In this document: positions 12,352 to 19,890 of the stretch, piece after piece
How the letters are laid out: the number at the start of each line of letters is the position of its first letter
Position numbering within the stretch: the first letter of the stretch is position 1
Assembly (NCBI GenBank): GCA_003552565.1
Contig: PUNB01000215.1
Coordinates: 1 to 19,890, forward strand
DNA from: Lentisphaerota bacterium
GTDB lineage: Bacteria > Verrucomicrobiota > Lentisphaeria > Oligosphaerales > PUNB01
Direction of reading: 5' to 3'
DNA: 19,890 nucleotides
Translations under genes and position numbers: made by a program
The notes under the pieces: generated by a model
Told to the model about the DNA's origin: nothing
Databases searched by the model: none
What the model saw: only the letters and a program-made list of their open reading frames with translations

Positions 12352-15300
12352 TTAATCTTTTTCTTTTTGATCATATTCCTGCAATGACTTCACCTGTTCC
12401 CGGCCTTTCAGCATCGCTTCGATACCGCCGGCCGCGGCTCGGGCGCCGGCGTTCGTGGTAATGTAAGGCACCCGGTATTTAACCGCGTTCTTTCGAATGT
12501 ACGAATCATCATGCTGACTCTGCTTGCCCGCCGGCGTGTTAATCACCAGCTGGGTCTCGCCGTTCATGATTACATCAACCAGGTTGGGACGCCCTTCATG
12601 CAGCTTTTTGACCACTTCAGATTCAACTCCATGCTGTCGCAGGAAAGCGGAAGTGCCTTCGGTGGCCAGAATTCTGAATCCCAGCCGCTGAAAGCCCTGA
12701 GCCGCCTCCGCCAGAGCTTCCCCCTGATCGCGTTCGGCGATGGTGAACAGCACCGCCCCCTTAAGAGGCGGCGGCGATCCCGCCGCTTCTTCCGCCTTAT
12801 AGAAAGCCAGTCCCTCTGATTCAGCCAGCCCCAGCACCTCGCCGGTGGAACGCATCTCCGGCCCCAAAAGAGGATCAACCTCTGGAAACATATTGAAAGG
12901 CAGCACCGCTTCTTTGACGCCGTAATGCGACAACCGGCGGTGGCGCAGCCGCAGGTCAGCCAGTTTCTCACCCATCATAAGGCGAGTGGCCAGACGTGCC
13001 ATCGGCAAGTGGCACACTTTGGAAACCAGCGGCACCGTTCGCGAGGCGCGAGGATTGGCTTCCAGCATATACACCTTGTCCTCGCAAATAGCGTATTGCA
13101 TATTCATCAGCCCGACCACCCCCAGGGCCTGAGCCACGCGCCGGGTATATTCCTCAATCAGCCGGCGATGCTCCGCTTTCACGTGAACCGTCGGTAAAAT
13201 ACAGGCCGAATCCCCGGAGTGCACCCCGGCCTGCTCAATATGCTCCATCAGCGCTGGAATAAACACGTCTTTACCGTCGGCCAAAGCATCAGCTTCCACC
13301 TCCATGGCCTGCTCCAGAAAACGATCCATCAGCAACGGCCGGTCGGGAGTGACAATAACCGCATTTTTCACATACTCCCGCAGCATATCCTCGTCGTAAA
13401 CCACCTCCATCCCGCGCCCGCCGAGGACATAAGAAGGCCGCAGCATCAGCGGATAACCGATCCGTTCAGCCGCCGCCAACGCTTCATCAAGATCGGCGGC
13501 CATTTCGGACTCCGGCATCGGCACTTCCAGCCTTTCCATCATCTGCCGAAAACGATCACGATCCTCGGCCAGATCTATCATGTCCGGAGGAGTGCCGAGA
13601 ATTGGAACTCCGGCCTCGGCCAGTTGTCCGGCGATATTCAGCGGTGTCTGGCCGCCGAACTGGACAATCAGCCCCTTCGGTTTTTCCTGTTCATAAATAC
13701 TGAGCACATCCTCCACCGTGAGGGGCTCAAAATAAAGGCGGTTTGAAGTGTCATAATCCGTGGATACCGTCTCCGGATTACAATTGACCATGATCGTATC
13801 CAGCCCCATGTCACGCAGTTCAAAAGCGGCATGCACACAACAATAGTCAAATTCAATGCCCTGTCCTATCCGGTTCGGACCGCCGCCAAGCACCAGCACC
13901 TTTTCCGATTCCATCGCCGGTTTCGCGCTCACCGCGGAAGCCAGCTTCGAGAGAGGATGATAAGTGGAATAATAATAGCTCGCCCCTTCAACGCCGCTGA
14001 CCGGCACCTGATCCCAGTGTTGAGCCATCCCCAGCTGCTGCCGACGCTTCCGTACCCGCGATTCCGGAATCTCCAGCAGAAAGGCCAGGTAATTATCGGC
14101 GAAACCGTCTTGCTTGGCCCGCATCAGCAATTCATCGGCAGGCAGCTCCCCTTTATGCGCCAGTATCTGTTCCTCCAGTTCAACCAGTTCTTTCATCTGC
14201 TGCAGAAACCACTCCTTGATCCATGTGAGCTCACGCAGCTGTGCCACCGTAGCGCCTTTACGCAGCGCTTCGTAAATAATAAACTGTCTTTCACTGCTGG
14301 CGACATTCAAAAGCTCCAGCAGTTCAGACAGAGAACGCCGGTGATAATCTTTGGCAAAGCCCAAACCGTAACGGCCTATCTCCAGAGAACGTATCGCTTT
14401 GTGCAAGGCCTCTTTATAGGTTCTGCCGAGACTCATCACCTCGCCGACCGCCCGCATCTGCGTGCCCAGACGGTCTTCGGCATTCTTAAATTTCTCGAAG
14501 GCCCAGCGAGCGAACTTCACCACCACATAACCGTCGGCGGGCGTGTATTTATCCAGAGTGCCCCGCCGCCAGTAAGGCATCTCATCAAGCGTCATGCCCG
14601 CCGCCAGTTTAGCCGAGACCAAAGCGATCGGAAATCCTGTGGCCTTGGAAGCCAGCGCCGACGAACGAGAGGTTCGCGGATTGATTTCGATAACCACAAT
14701 CCGATCACTGTGCGGATCATAAGCGAATTGAACATTGGTGCCGCCGATCACTCCGATATCCTCGACAATGCGCCAGGCGTAATCCTGCAGCCGTTGCTGC
14801 ACTGATTCAGGAGTGGTCATCATCGGAGCGGTGCAGAATGAATCGCCTGTATGCACCCCCATGGCATCAACGTTCTCAATGAAGCACACCGTAATCATCT
14901 TATTCTTCGCGTCCCGCACCACCTCCACTTCCAGTTCCTCCCAGCCCAGGACTGATTCCTCAACCAGAACCTGCCCCACCATGCTGGCGGCAATCCCCCG
15001 AGCCGCCACGGCCCGCAATTCCTCGACATTGTAAACCATGCCGCCGCCGGTACCTCCCAGGGTGTAGGCTGGACGCAAAACCACCGGGTACCCCGCCTCG
15101 GCGGCAATCTTTTCCGCTTCATCAACGCTGAAAGCCGGCTCGCTCTGCGGCATCGGCACCTTCAGCCGATCCATGGCGGCCTTGAATTCAATCCGGTCCT
15201 CCCCCCGCTGAATGGCTTCAAGATTAACCCCTATTACCTGCACCCCATGCTGTTCCAGCACTCCTTTCCTGTCCAGCGCCGAAGCCAGATTGAGCCCCGT

Positions 15301-15579
15301 CTGCCCGCCGAGGTTAGGCAAAAGAGCATCCGGCTTCTCTTTCTCGATTATCTCCGTCAAGGTGCGTACGTTAAGCGGCTCAATATAAGTAATGTCCGCG
15401 GTTTCCGGATCAGTCATTATGGTGGCTGGGTTGGAATTGACCAAAAGAACTTCATAGCCCAGTTCTTTAAGCGCTTTGCAGGCCTGGGTACCGGAATAAT
15501 CAAACTCACAGGCCTGGCCGATAACTATCGGTCCGGAACCGATTATCATTACTTTATGTATATCAGTGCGACACGCCAT
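12352..15579 (-). CDS. carB: Carbamoyl-phosphate synthase large subunit
   Basis: Makes carbamoyl phosphate from bicarbonate, ammonia (from CarA) and two ATP for pyrimidine and arginine synthesis. 1075 residues, full length. The first half (1 to about 400) carries MIIGSGPIVIGQACEFDYSG, LRPAYTLGGTGGG (about 168-180) and the ATP-grasp end VIEINPRTSRSSAL (E298, N300). An oligomerisation helix region follows, then the duplicated half from about 560 (VLVLGGGPNRIGQGIEFDY) with LEANPRASR. The C-terminal MGS-like allosteric domain (last ~140 residues) has GTSAFLRQHG and VINTP. The start is the ATG at 15579, with AGGAG 8 nt upstream; a TTG two codons earlier is less likely. carA is not adjacent. The antiporter gene follows at 2 nt spacing. 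Confidence 0.97.
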   Translation of the reverse strand: MACRTDIHKVMIIGSGPIVIGQACEFDYSGTQACKALKELGYEVLLVNSNPATIMTDPETADITYIEPLNVRTLTEIIEKEKPDALLPNLGGQTGLNLASALDRKGVLEQHGVQVIGVNLEAIQRGEDRIEFKAAMDRLKVPMPQSEPAFSVDEAEKIAAEAGYPVVLRPAYTLGGTGGGMVYNVEELRAVAARGIAASMVGQVLVEESVLGWEELEVEVVRDAKNKMITVCFIENVDAMGVHTGDSFCTAPMMTTPESVQQRLQDYAWRIVEDIGVIGGTNVQFAYDPHSDRIVVIEINPRTSRSSALASKATGFPIALVSAKLAAGMTLDEMPYWRRGTLDKYTPADGYVVVKFARWAFEKFKNAEDRLGTQMRAVGEVMSLGRTYKEALHKAIRSLEIGRYGLGFAKDYHRRSLSELLELLNVASSERQFIIYEALRKGATVAQLRELTWIKEWFLQQMKELVELEEQILAHKGELPADELLMRAKQDGFADNYLAFLLEIPESRVRKRRQQLGMAQHWDQVPVSGVEGASYYYSTYHPLSKLASAVSAKPAMESEKVLVLGGGPNRIGQGIEFDYCCVHAAFELRDMGLDTIMVNCNPETVSTDYDTSNRLYFEPLTVEDVLSIYEQEKPKGLIVQFGGQTPLNIAGQLAEAGVPILGTPPDMIDLAEDRDRFRQMMERLEVPMPESEMAADLDEALAAAERIGYPLMLRPSYVLGGRGMEVVYDEDMLREYVKNAVIVTPDRPLLMDRFLEQAMEVEADALADGKDVFIPALMEHIEQAGVHSGDSACILPTVHVKAEHRRLIEEYTRRVAQALGVVGLMNMQYAICEDKVYMLEANPRASRTVPLVSKVCHLPMARLATRLMMGEKLADLRLRHRRLSHYGVKEAVLPFNMFPEVDPLLGPEMRSTGEVLGLAESEGLAFYKAEEAAGSPPPLKGAVLFTIAERDQGEALAEAAQGFQRLGFRILATEGTSAFLRQHGVESEVVKKLHEGRPNLVDVIMNGETQLVINTPAGKQSQHDDSYIRKNAVKYRVPYITTNAGARAAAGGIEAMLKGREQVKSLQEYDQKEKD

Positions 15580-15627
15580 CAGCAATTCTCCTACATTTTT
15601 ATTAAACTGCCCTTTTCCCGGGATTTT

Positions 15628-15655
15628 AATTTAACCGCATGGTAAAGAATAGCAA
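15628..15655 (-). promoter_or_regulatory. Candidate carB promoter
   Basis: On the minus strand TTGCTA (15655-15650), a 16-bp spacer and TAAATT (15633-15628) lie about 50 bp upstream of the carB ATG. Only a partial match to consensus. No PyrR-type attenuator hairpin was seen in the leader. Confidence 0.3.
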
Positions 15656-15717
15656 TCATAACCACTGCCCCGATTAATTATTTTTAGTCACAGCCATCCC
15701 ATAGGGATTCACATTAA

Positions 15718-15772
15718 GTTTCATACAAGCCCCGCCACCGGCGCCAAGCGCCTGATACCCCGAGAGTGAGAC
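15718..15772 (+). repeat. R2 repeat upstream of carB
   Basis: TTTCATACAAGCCCCGCCAC is followed by the hairpin core GGCGC-CAA-GCGCC and GATACCCCG, then GTGAGACC. Same family and orientation as 2384-2434 and 6081-6126, and inverted relative to 16240-16280. Confidence 0.6.
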
Positions 15773-15788
15773 CTGGGTGTTACAACGC

Positions 15789-15931
15789 TTTGTCGCGAGC
15801 TTAGTCGTGCACCTTTTTCAATTCAGTTTTTTGTTTCCGACTAGGTGCGAGATCCGCCTGAGGCGGACAAGACAAAGTTTTATTGTTTTGTGCATGTAGA
15901 GACCGGAAACACCTTTTCGCATAGCTTCTAG
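15789..15931 (+). repeat. R1 repeat, copy G
   Basis: The arm remnants are TTTGTCGCGAG and GGTGCGAGA. The right arm carries the same palindromic insert (CCGCCTGAGGCGG, 15854-15866) as copy B. The right block TTTTATTG...GACCGGAAACACCTTTTCGCATAGCTTCTAG ends at 15931. The left terminus is not evident. Confidence 0.7.
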
Positions 15932-16088
15932 CAAGAAGCCTGTTCAGGCAAGCGCCCCAATTTCGGAAAAAAGAAAGATTCTGAAAAAAATAAATTTATC
16001 TTGGCGCGCTTATGAGACGTCACGTTGTTTAGCGCGTTAAACTGCCGGAGTTCCGCCTTCAGATGTCAGTTGCAGCGAGTTTCAGCGA

Positions 16089-16179
16089 GCGGGCGAGGAT
16101 AAAGGATTACGAGCAAAGCGCGTCCCAATCGTCAACCGCTCTCGCATGTCGAGCCGTAACTAGTGTGGTGATCGCCCGC
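16089..16179. repeat. R3 hairpin repeat, copy b
   Basis: GCGGGCGA (16089-16096) pairs with TCGCCCGC (16172-16179). The inner GGCGAGGATAAAGGATTACGA resembles the 6153 copy. The relation of the two copies is tentative. Confidence 0.35.
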
Positions 16180-16239
16180 TATCGTTTTCCGACTGTTTGT
16201 TTAAATCATCCTACGACCTACATCAGCCGCTGTTTCCTC

Positions 16240-16280
16240 CCGGGTATCGGGCGCGCCGCGCCGAGTACCGGGCTTGCATG
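16240..16280 (-). repeat. R2 repeat, inverted copy
   Basis: Read on the minus strand it gives CAAGCCCGGTAC, then a GGCGC-GGC-GCGCC core and GATACCCGG, in line with the 15718 copy. The pair at 15718 and 16280 therefore faces inward, as at 5882-6126, but encloses about 560 bp that include R1 copy G. Confidence 0.5.
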
Positions 16281-16502
16281 CGCAAATAGAACGCCTTGTT
16301 TAACTCCACTTGCGAAAAGGCTTCTATAATGCACTTCTTATAATTTCGTGAAACCCACTGAATTATTCAGGCTGGAAAATCAAAATTTCTTGTTGAATTG
16401 ATTTTTTTCATTGAAGCAATACATTCGCTGGTTAATTTGAAGCGTTGCGATCAAGCCGCATTATGCATTTGCCGAGCAACCCAGAATCTTTAGGATGAAC
16501 CT

Positions 16503-17069
16503 ATGCAGGATATTTTCATTCAACCGTTCTTTGACGAAAGCAGAGCCCAAGTAAGCTTCACAACTCCGAAAAACATAACCAGTCCGTTTACATGGGAGTT
16601 GTTAAGTAATGGTTGCGCCCTTATGCAAGGAGAACAAACCCCTGCCTCACCCGGCCGCCCAACTTGTTTTTCAATACAAATAGATGACTTTATTCCCTGG
16701 CACGTGGACACACCCCACCTTTACACACTCCGCATATCCCCATCAGAAGAAGGTTCCGCTCAAACCATAGAACAACCTTTCGGTATGTGCAAACTTGAAG
16801 TTACAAGCGACTCTCTCTACTTGAACAATCAGCCTTTCTATGTTAAAGGCTATATCCGCGGGCGCGAAGCCCACGACCATCCAAACTTCAAAAACCTTCC
16901 CGAAGCGGAATTTTACGCCGAGAACATTCGCCAGGCTAAAGAACATGGATTCAATCTTATTCGCTTTCATTCGCGGGTGCCGAGTGAAGAATGTATGCGC
17001 GCGGCCGATGAACTCGGCATCTTCATTCATGTGGAAATGCGCAAATATTTCGGCAAATATCAAAAATAA
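16503..17069 (+). pseudogene. Glycoside hydrolase family 2, first part (5'-truncated, ends at in-frame TAA)
   Basis: 188 codons. Residues 1-95 (DIFIQPFFDESRAQVSF, DDFIPWHVDTPHLYTLRI) match the immunoglobulin-like second domain of GH2 enzymes. YVKGYIRGREAHDHPN and AEFYAENIRQAKEHGFNLIRFHSR match the start of the TIM barrel. The usual N-terminal sugar-binding jelly-roll domain (about 180-200 residues) is absent. An in-frame TAG lies 12 bp before the ATG. The reading frame stops at TAA 17067-17069 after GKYQK and resumes in the same frame with no indel. AGGA at about 16493 precedes the ATG, but an enzyme starting at domain 2 would be unusual. The substrate (beta-galactoside, glucuronide or mannoside) cannot be assigned. 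Confidence 0.75.
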
Positions 17070-17078
17070 CGTTCGGCC

Positions 17079-18272
17079 ATGACCAACGAAGGCGAATTAC
17101 TCAATCGAGAGGAATGGGAAAAAATGGTTCTGCGGCTGCGAAACCATCCCTCCTTGATGGTCTACTGCATGGGCAACGAAATCGATGAGCCGGGACGGAA
17201 CCCTTTCTGTCGGGAACTTTACGATCTGACTCACACACTGGATCCCAATCGTTTTTTCCTCGACACATGTTCGCGCGGGGAATTCGACCGGGAAGCGGTT
17301 GATCTGGATGTTCAGCACATGGGCTATTATTTTCCTTTCGGCCATAGTTACGACATGTTTGAAAATACTCAGAATCTCCTGCATATAGGCTCCTGCAAAG
17401 ATCTGAAAGTTATTGAGCCTGAAGATCAGGAAAACAGCAACTGGCGAATCGCCCGGCGAATCCCGGCTCCTCGGCCGATTGTGGCTCATGAAGTCTGTCA
17501 TTATGTCGGCTTACGGGACCTGCATGCATTGGAAGAAAAGTTCTCCCGCTATCAAATCCAACCTCCATGGTGGCTGGCCGAGCTGCGCAAACTGGTGCGC
17601 CAGAAAGGGCATGAAAAAAATTACTCACAGCTTTGCGAAGCCAGTCGCAGATTCCAATTCTTAAGCTGGAAACTTACCTTGGAAGCGATTCGCCGCAGTC
17701 CTCTGCTCAGCGGTTTTCATATGCTCCAGTTGGCCGACACCGAGCATTACGAAAATTCCAACGGCCTGCTTGATTGCTTCGATGAGCCAAAAGGTTTCGA
17801 CAAGGAAGCTTTTCTGAAATTCAACTCTGACTGCATCCTGGTCGCCGACCTGCCTCGCCGCACATACTTTGAAAAAGAACTTGTCAACATCCCGATCAAG
17901 CTTTCCCATTACTGCGCCTCCATTGGCGGCAAAGCGGACTTTTCTTTTGAATTGCGAGTGGGAAAAGGCAGATTGCTCATTTCCGGATTCAATTTCACCG
18001 GTCTGCGGCAAGGACAGCCGGAGACTTGCGGACTCTTTGAATCTCTGATTAGGTACTTCGTTTCCGACGACTTTCAGCCGCAAGCAGAAATTGCTCCGGA
18101 AACTCTGAGTCGCTATCTGCTTCAAAAAGGAGAAGGCCCCATAGTAAAAGAAAGACGGATGACCCAATTCTGGCAACTGGACGCCACACCGCTGGAAACA
18201 AAGAAATACTGGCGGGAATCAATTGAATATCTTGACGACAAACCGATCAATCCGGACGCTCAGAGCAAATAA
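17079..18272 (+). pseudogene. Glycoside hydrolase family 2, second part (catalytic barrel and C-terminal region)
   Basis: 397 codons in the same frame as the first part, nine bases after its TAA. LRNHPSLMVYCMGNEIDEPG carries the GH2 acid/base Glu (E34 of this segment, in GNE). PIVAHEVCHYVG (about 133-144) carries the likely nucleophile Glu (E138). The remainder (SGFHMLQLADTEHYENSNGLLDCFDEPKGFDKEAF) is the end of the barrel, followed by a beta-rich tail. No further stop or frameshift is seen and codon use looks normal, so the nonsense change is probably recent or the TAA is a sequencing error. Read as one gene (16503-18272) it is a single GH2 lacking its first domain. An ATG opens this part, but no Shine-Dalgarno supports separate translation. 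Confidence 0.78.
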
Positions 18273-18385
18273 TCCATGTCGCCATGGCGCTTCAGGCCAT
18301 GCGATTTCACATCCACGCTCGCTAAACAATCTTAGCTTGCGCGTCAATCAATGCACAATCAAAAAATTCGAAGGAGCCATTTATC

Positions 18386-19750
18386 ATGCAGGAACTGAAA
18401 GTAATTTTACGAGACGATGAGATACCGCGCCAATGGTATAACATTCAAGCCGACATGCCCACCCCTTTGAGCCCGCCGCTGAATCCGGCCACGGGCCAGC
18501 CGATTGATCCCGAAGATCTGGGCAAGGTCTTTCCCATGAACCTGGTGGAACAGGAGATGGATCAGAATCGCTGGATCGACATCCCGGAGGAAATACTGGA
18601 AAAACTGCTGCTCTGGCGTCCATCCCCGCTGCAGAGAGCCGTCGGCCTGGAGAAAGCACTGCAAACCCCGGCAAAGATTTTCTATAAAAATGAAGGAGTT
18701 TCCCCCGCCGGCAGTCACAAGCCCAATTCCGCCATCGCCCAAGCTTATTACAATAAGGAATTCGGCATCCGCCGCCTGACCACCGAAACGGGTGCGGGTC
18801 AATGGGGCAGTGCTCTCAGCTTTGCCGCTCAGCAATTCGGACTGGAGCTGAAGGTTTATATGGTGCGGGTAAGCTTTGAACAGAAACCATTTCGTAAACT
18901 GATGATGCAGACCTGGGGCGCCAACTGCGTTCCCAGTCCCACCCGAGACACCGCCACCGGCCGCGCCGTTCTGGAAGAATACCCCGACACCCCGGGCAGT
19001 CTGGGGATCGCCATCAGTGAAGCCATTGAGGATGCTGTTTCCAGTGAAAACACCCGTTATTCTCTCGGCAGCGTCCTCAACTTTGTCTGTCTGCATCAGA
19101 CAATTATCGGTTTGGAAGCTCAAAAACAGATGGAGAAGATCGGTGCTTACCCCGATGTCGTCATCGGCTGCATAGGCGGCGGCTCTAATTTCGCCGGCCT
19201 GGCCGCTCCCTATATCCGGGATAAGATTCAAGGCCGCGAGATTCGCGTTATCGGCGCCGAACCAACCGCCTGTCCCACCCTTACCAAAGGTCCATACGCT
19301 TACGATTTCGGCGACCTGGCGAAAACCACTCCACTGCTGCCCATGCATACCTTGGGACATGATTTCATTCCGGCACCGATGCACGCCGGCGGCCTGAGGT
19401 ATCATGGCATGGCGCCGCTGGTCAGCCGGCTGTGCCAGGATAAATTGGTTGAAGGCGCCGCCCTGAACCAGCTGGACTGCTACGCCGCCGGCATGCTCTG
19501 GGCGCGCACGGAAGGATTTATTCCGGCGCCGGAAACCACCCACGCCATCGCCGCCGGTATTGAGGAAGCAAAGAAGGCAAAAGAAGAAGGCAGGGAAAGA
19601 GTGATTCTGATCGGCTGGTCCGGCCATGGTCTCATGGACCTCAAAGGCTACGAAGCCTATATCAACGGCGAGTTAAGCAACTATGAGTATCCCCAGGAAA
19701 TGATCGACAAATCACTCGAGGTGCTGAAAGACTATCCCAAACCGGAATAA
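18386..19750 (+). CDS. trpB: Tryptophan synthase beta chain, TrpB2 type
   Basis: A PLP enzyme that joins indole and L-serine to make tryptophan. 454 residues, longer than TrpB1 (about 400) and with the N-terminal extension typical of TrpB2 (RDDEIPRQWYNIQADMPTPL). The PLP Lys is K112 (GSHKPNSA), the catalytic Glu is E134 (TETGAGQWG) and the phosphate loop is GGGSN (264-268). Near the C-terminus GWSGHG lines the cofactor site. All are intact. The ATG is preceded by AAGGAG at 9 nt. No trpA or other trp gene is adjacent. TrpB2 commonly acts alone, using free indole, so this may be an indole-salvage enzyme or may partner a TrpA encoded elsewhere. R1 copy H begins 8 bp after the stop. Confidence 0.95.
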   Translation: MQELKVILRDDEIPRQWYNIQADMPTPLSPPLNPATGQPIDPEDLGKVFPMNLVEQEMDQNRWIDIPEEILEKLLLWRPSPLQRAVGLEKALQTPAKIFYKNEGVSPAGSHKPNSAIAQAYYNKEFGIRRLTTETGAGQWGSALSFAAQQFGLELKVYMVRVSFEQKPFRKLMMQTWGANCVPSPTRDTATGRAVLEEYPDTPGSLGIAISEAIEDAVSSENTRYSLGSVLNFVCLHQTIIGLEAQKQMEKIGAYPDVVIGCIGGGSNFAGLAAPYIRDKIQGREIRVIGAEPTACPTLTKGPYAYDFGDLAKTTPLLPMHTLGHDFIPAPMHAGGLRYHGMAPLVSRLCQDKLVEGAALNQLDCYAAGMLWARTEGFIPAPETTHAIAAGIEEAKKAKEEGRERVILIGWSGHGLMDLKGYEAYINGELSNYEYPQEMIDKSLEVLKDYPKPE

Positions 19751-19758
19751 CCGGTTAA

Positions 19759-19890
19759 CTAGACCCTCCGCGAAAAGGGTTTCAGGCCTAATTTTGTGCT
19801 CACCTTGTCTCGCACCTTGTCTCGCACTTAGTCTGAAAAATGAGGAATCGACAGAAAACCAGACAAGGTGCGAGACAAGGTGCGAGACAA
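19759..19890 (+). repeat. R1 repeat, copy H (cut by window end)
   Basis: It starts CTAGACCCTCCGCGAAAAGG at 19759, very close to copy B throughout the visible part. The left arm 19805-19827 is the exact reverse complement of 19868-19890, a perfect 23-bp stem made of two repeats of the 12-mer, with a 40-nt loop. The window ends inside or at the foot of the right arm, and the palindromic insert of copies B and G is absent. It may serve as the trpB transcription end. Confidence 0.85.

Larger units (their letters stand above)
15932..16502. other. Gene-free region upstream of the GH2 remnant
   Basis: No supportable gene. It contains the R3 copy b hairpin, an inverted R2 copy, and a fragment TGCGAAAAGG at 16311-16320 resembling the inner part of an R1 end. 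No trace of the missing N-terminal domain of the glycoside hydrolase was recognised; an in-frame TAG is at 16491-16493. Confidence 0.5.

Noticed and set aside
13831..14805. 324-codon open frame opposite carB
   Set aside because: Antisense shadow of carB. The His/Gln-rich composition is typical of reversed coding sequence and it has no domain.
16063..16329. 88-codon open frame as a gene
   Set aside because: It runs through R3, an inverted R2 copy and other repeat DNA, has no Shine-Dalgarno, and the protein has no recognisable features.
17060..17080. Programmed readthrough or recoding of TAA in the GH2 gene
   Set aside because: Other genes here end in TAA (trpB, carB), no structured element is evident after the stop, and the gene also lacks its first domain, so decay or a base error is simpler.
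18407..19627. 406-codon open frame opposite trpB
   Set aside because: It is a shadow of the trpB coding sequence, whose motifs are complete on the other strand. Long antisense frames are common over GC-rich third positions.

Overview
The window comes from a Gram-negative, probably environmental bacterium of moderate GC content. The evidence for an outer membrane is a predicted beta-barrel protein. The mix of a TrpB2-type tryptophan synthase, a long GpmI, a relic integron integrase and very repeat-rich intergenic DNA would fit the PVC superphylum (Kiritimatiellota or Lentisphaerota) or a similar lineage. That placement is an impression, not a result.

Layout. At 3-509 is the end of an integron integrase with a large internal deletion, followed by a clean terminator. 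From 807 to 5687, on the minus strand, lies a metal (most likely zinc) acquisition locus. In transcription order it holds a small exported His/Cys-rich protein, an outer-membrane barrel protein with a His-rich loop, a ZnuA-type binding protein, a ZnuC-type ATPase and a ZnuB-type permease. Minus-strand gpmI (glycolysis) is at 6287-7939. A plus-strand orphan membrane histidine kinase (8909-10486) converges with the remnant of a ModA-like binding protein. A two-gene minus-strand unit, carB followed by a CPA2-type cation/proton antiporter, occupies 11099-15579. The right end carries a broken glycoside hydrolase family 2 gene (first domain missing, in-frame TAA) and an intact trpB2.

The most distinctive content lies between the genes. 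A repeat family, here called R1, occurs about eight times in 20 kb. The best copies are 180-200 bp, with ends of the type CTAGAGG...CCTCTAG, a conserved block containing GTGCGTGTATAGACC, and a long hairpin built from the 12-mer ACCTTGTCTCGC whose loop differs in each copy. Several copies lie close together, three of them end to end, between gpmI and the kinase, and one degenerate copy supplies the stop codon of znuB. A second family, R2, has a GGCGC-N3/4-GCGCC core and forms facing inverted pairs. A third, weaker similarity (R3) occurs twice. No transposase for any of them is present, so they look like non-autonomous elements (MITE or REP type).

Functionally, the metal locus reads as one pathway from outer membrane to cytoplasm. 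The other genes are housekeeping or accessory genes, separated by repeats rather than organised into one system. No CRISPR array, tRNA, rRNA or phage module was seen.
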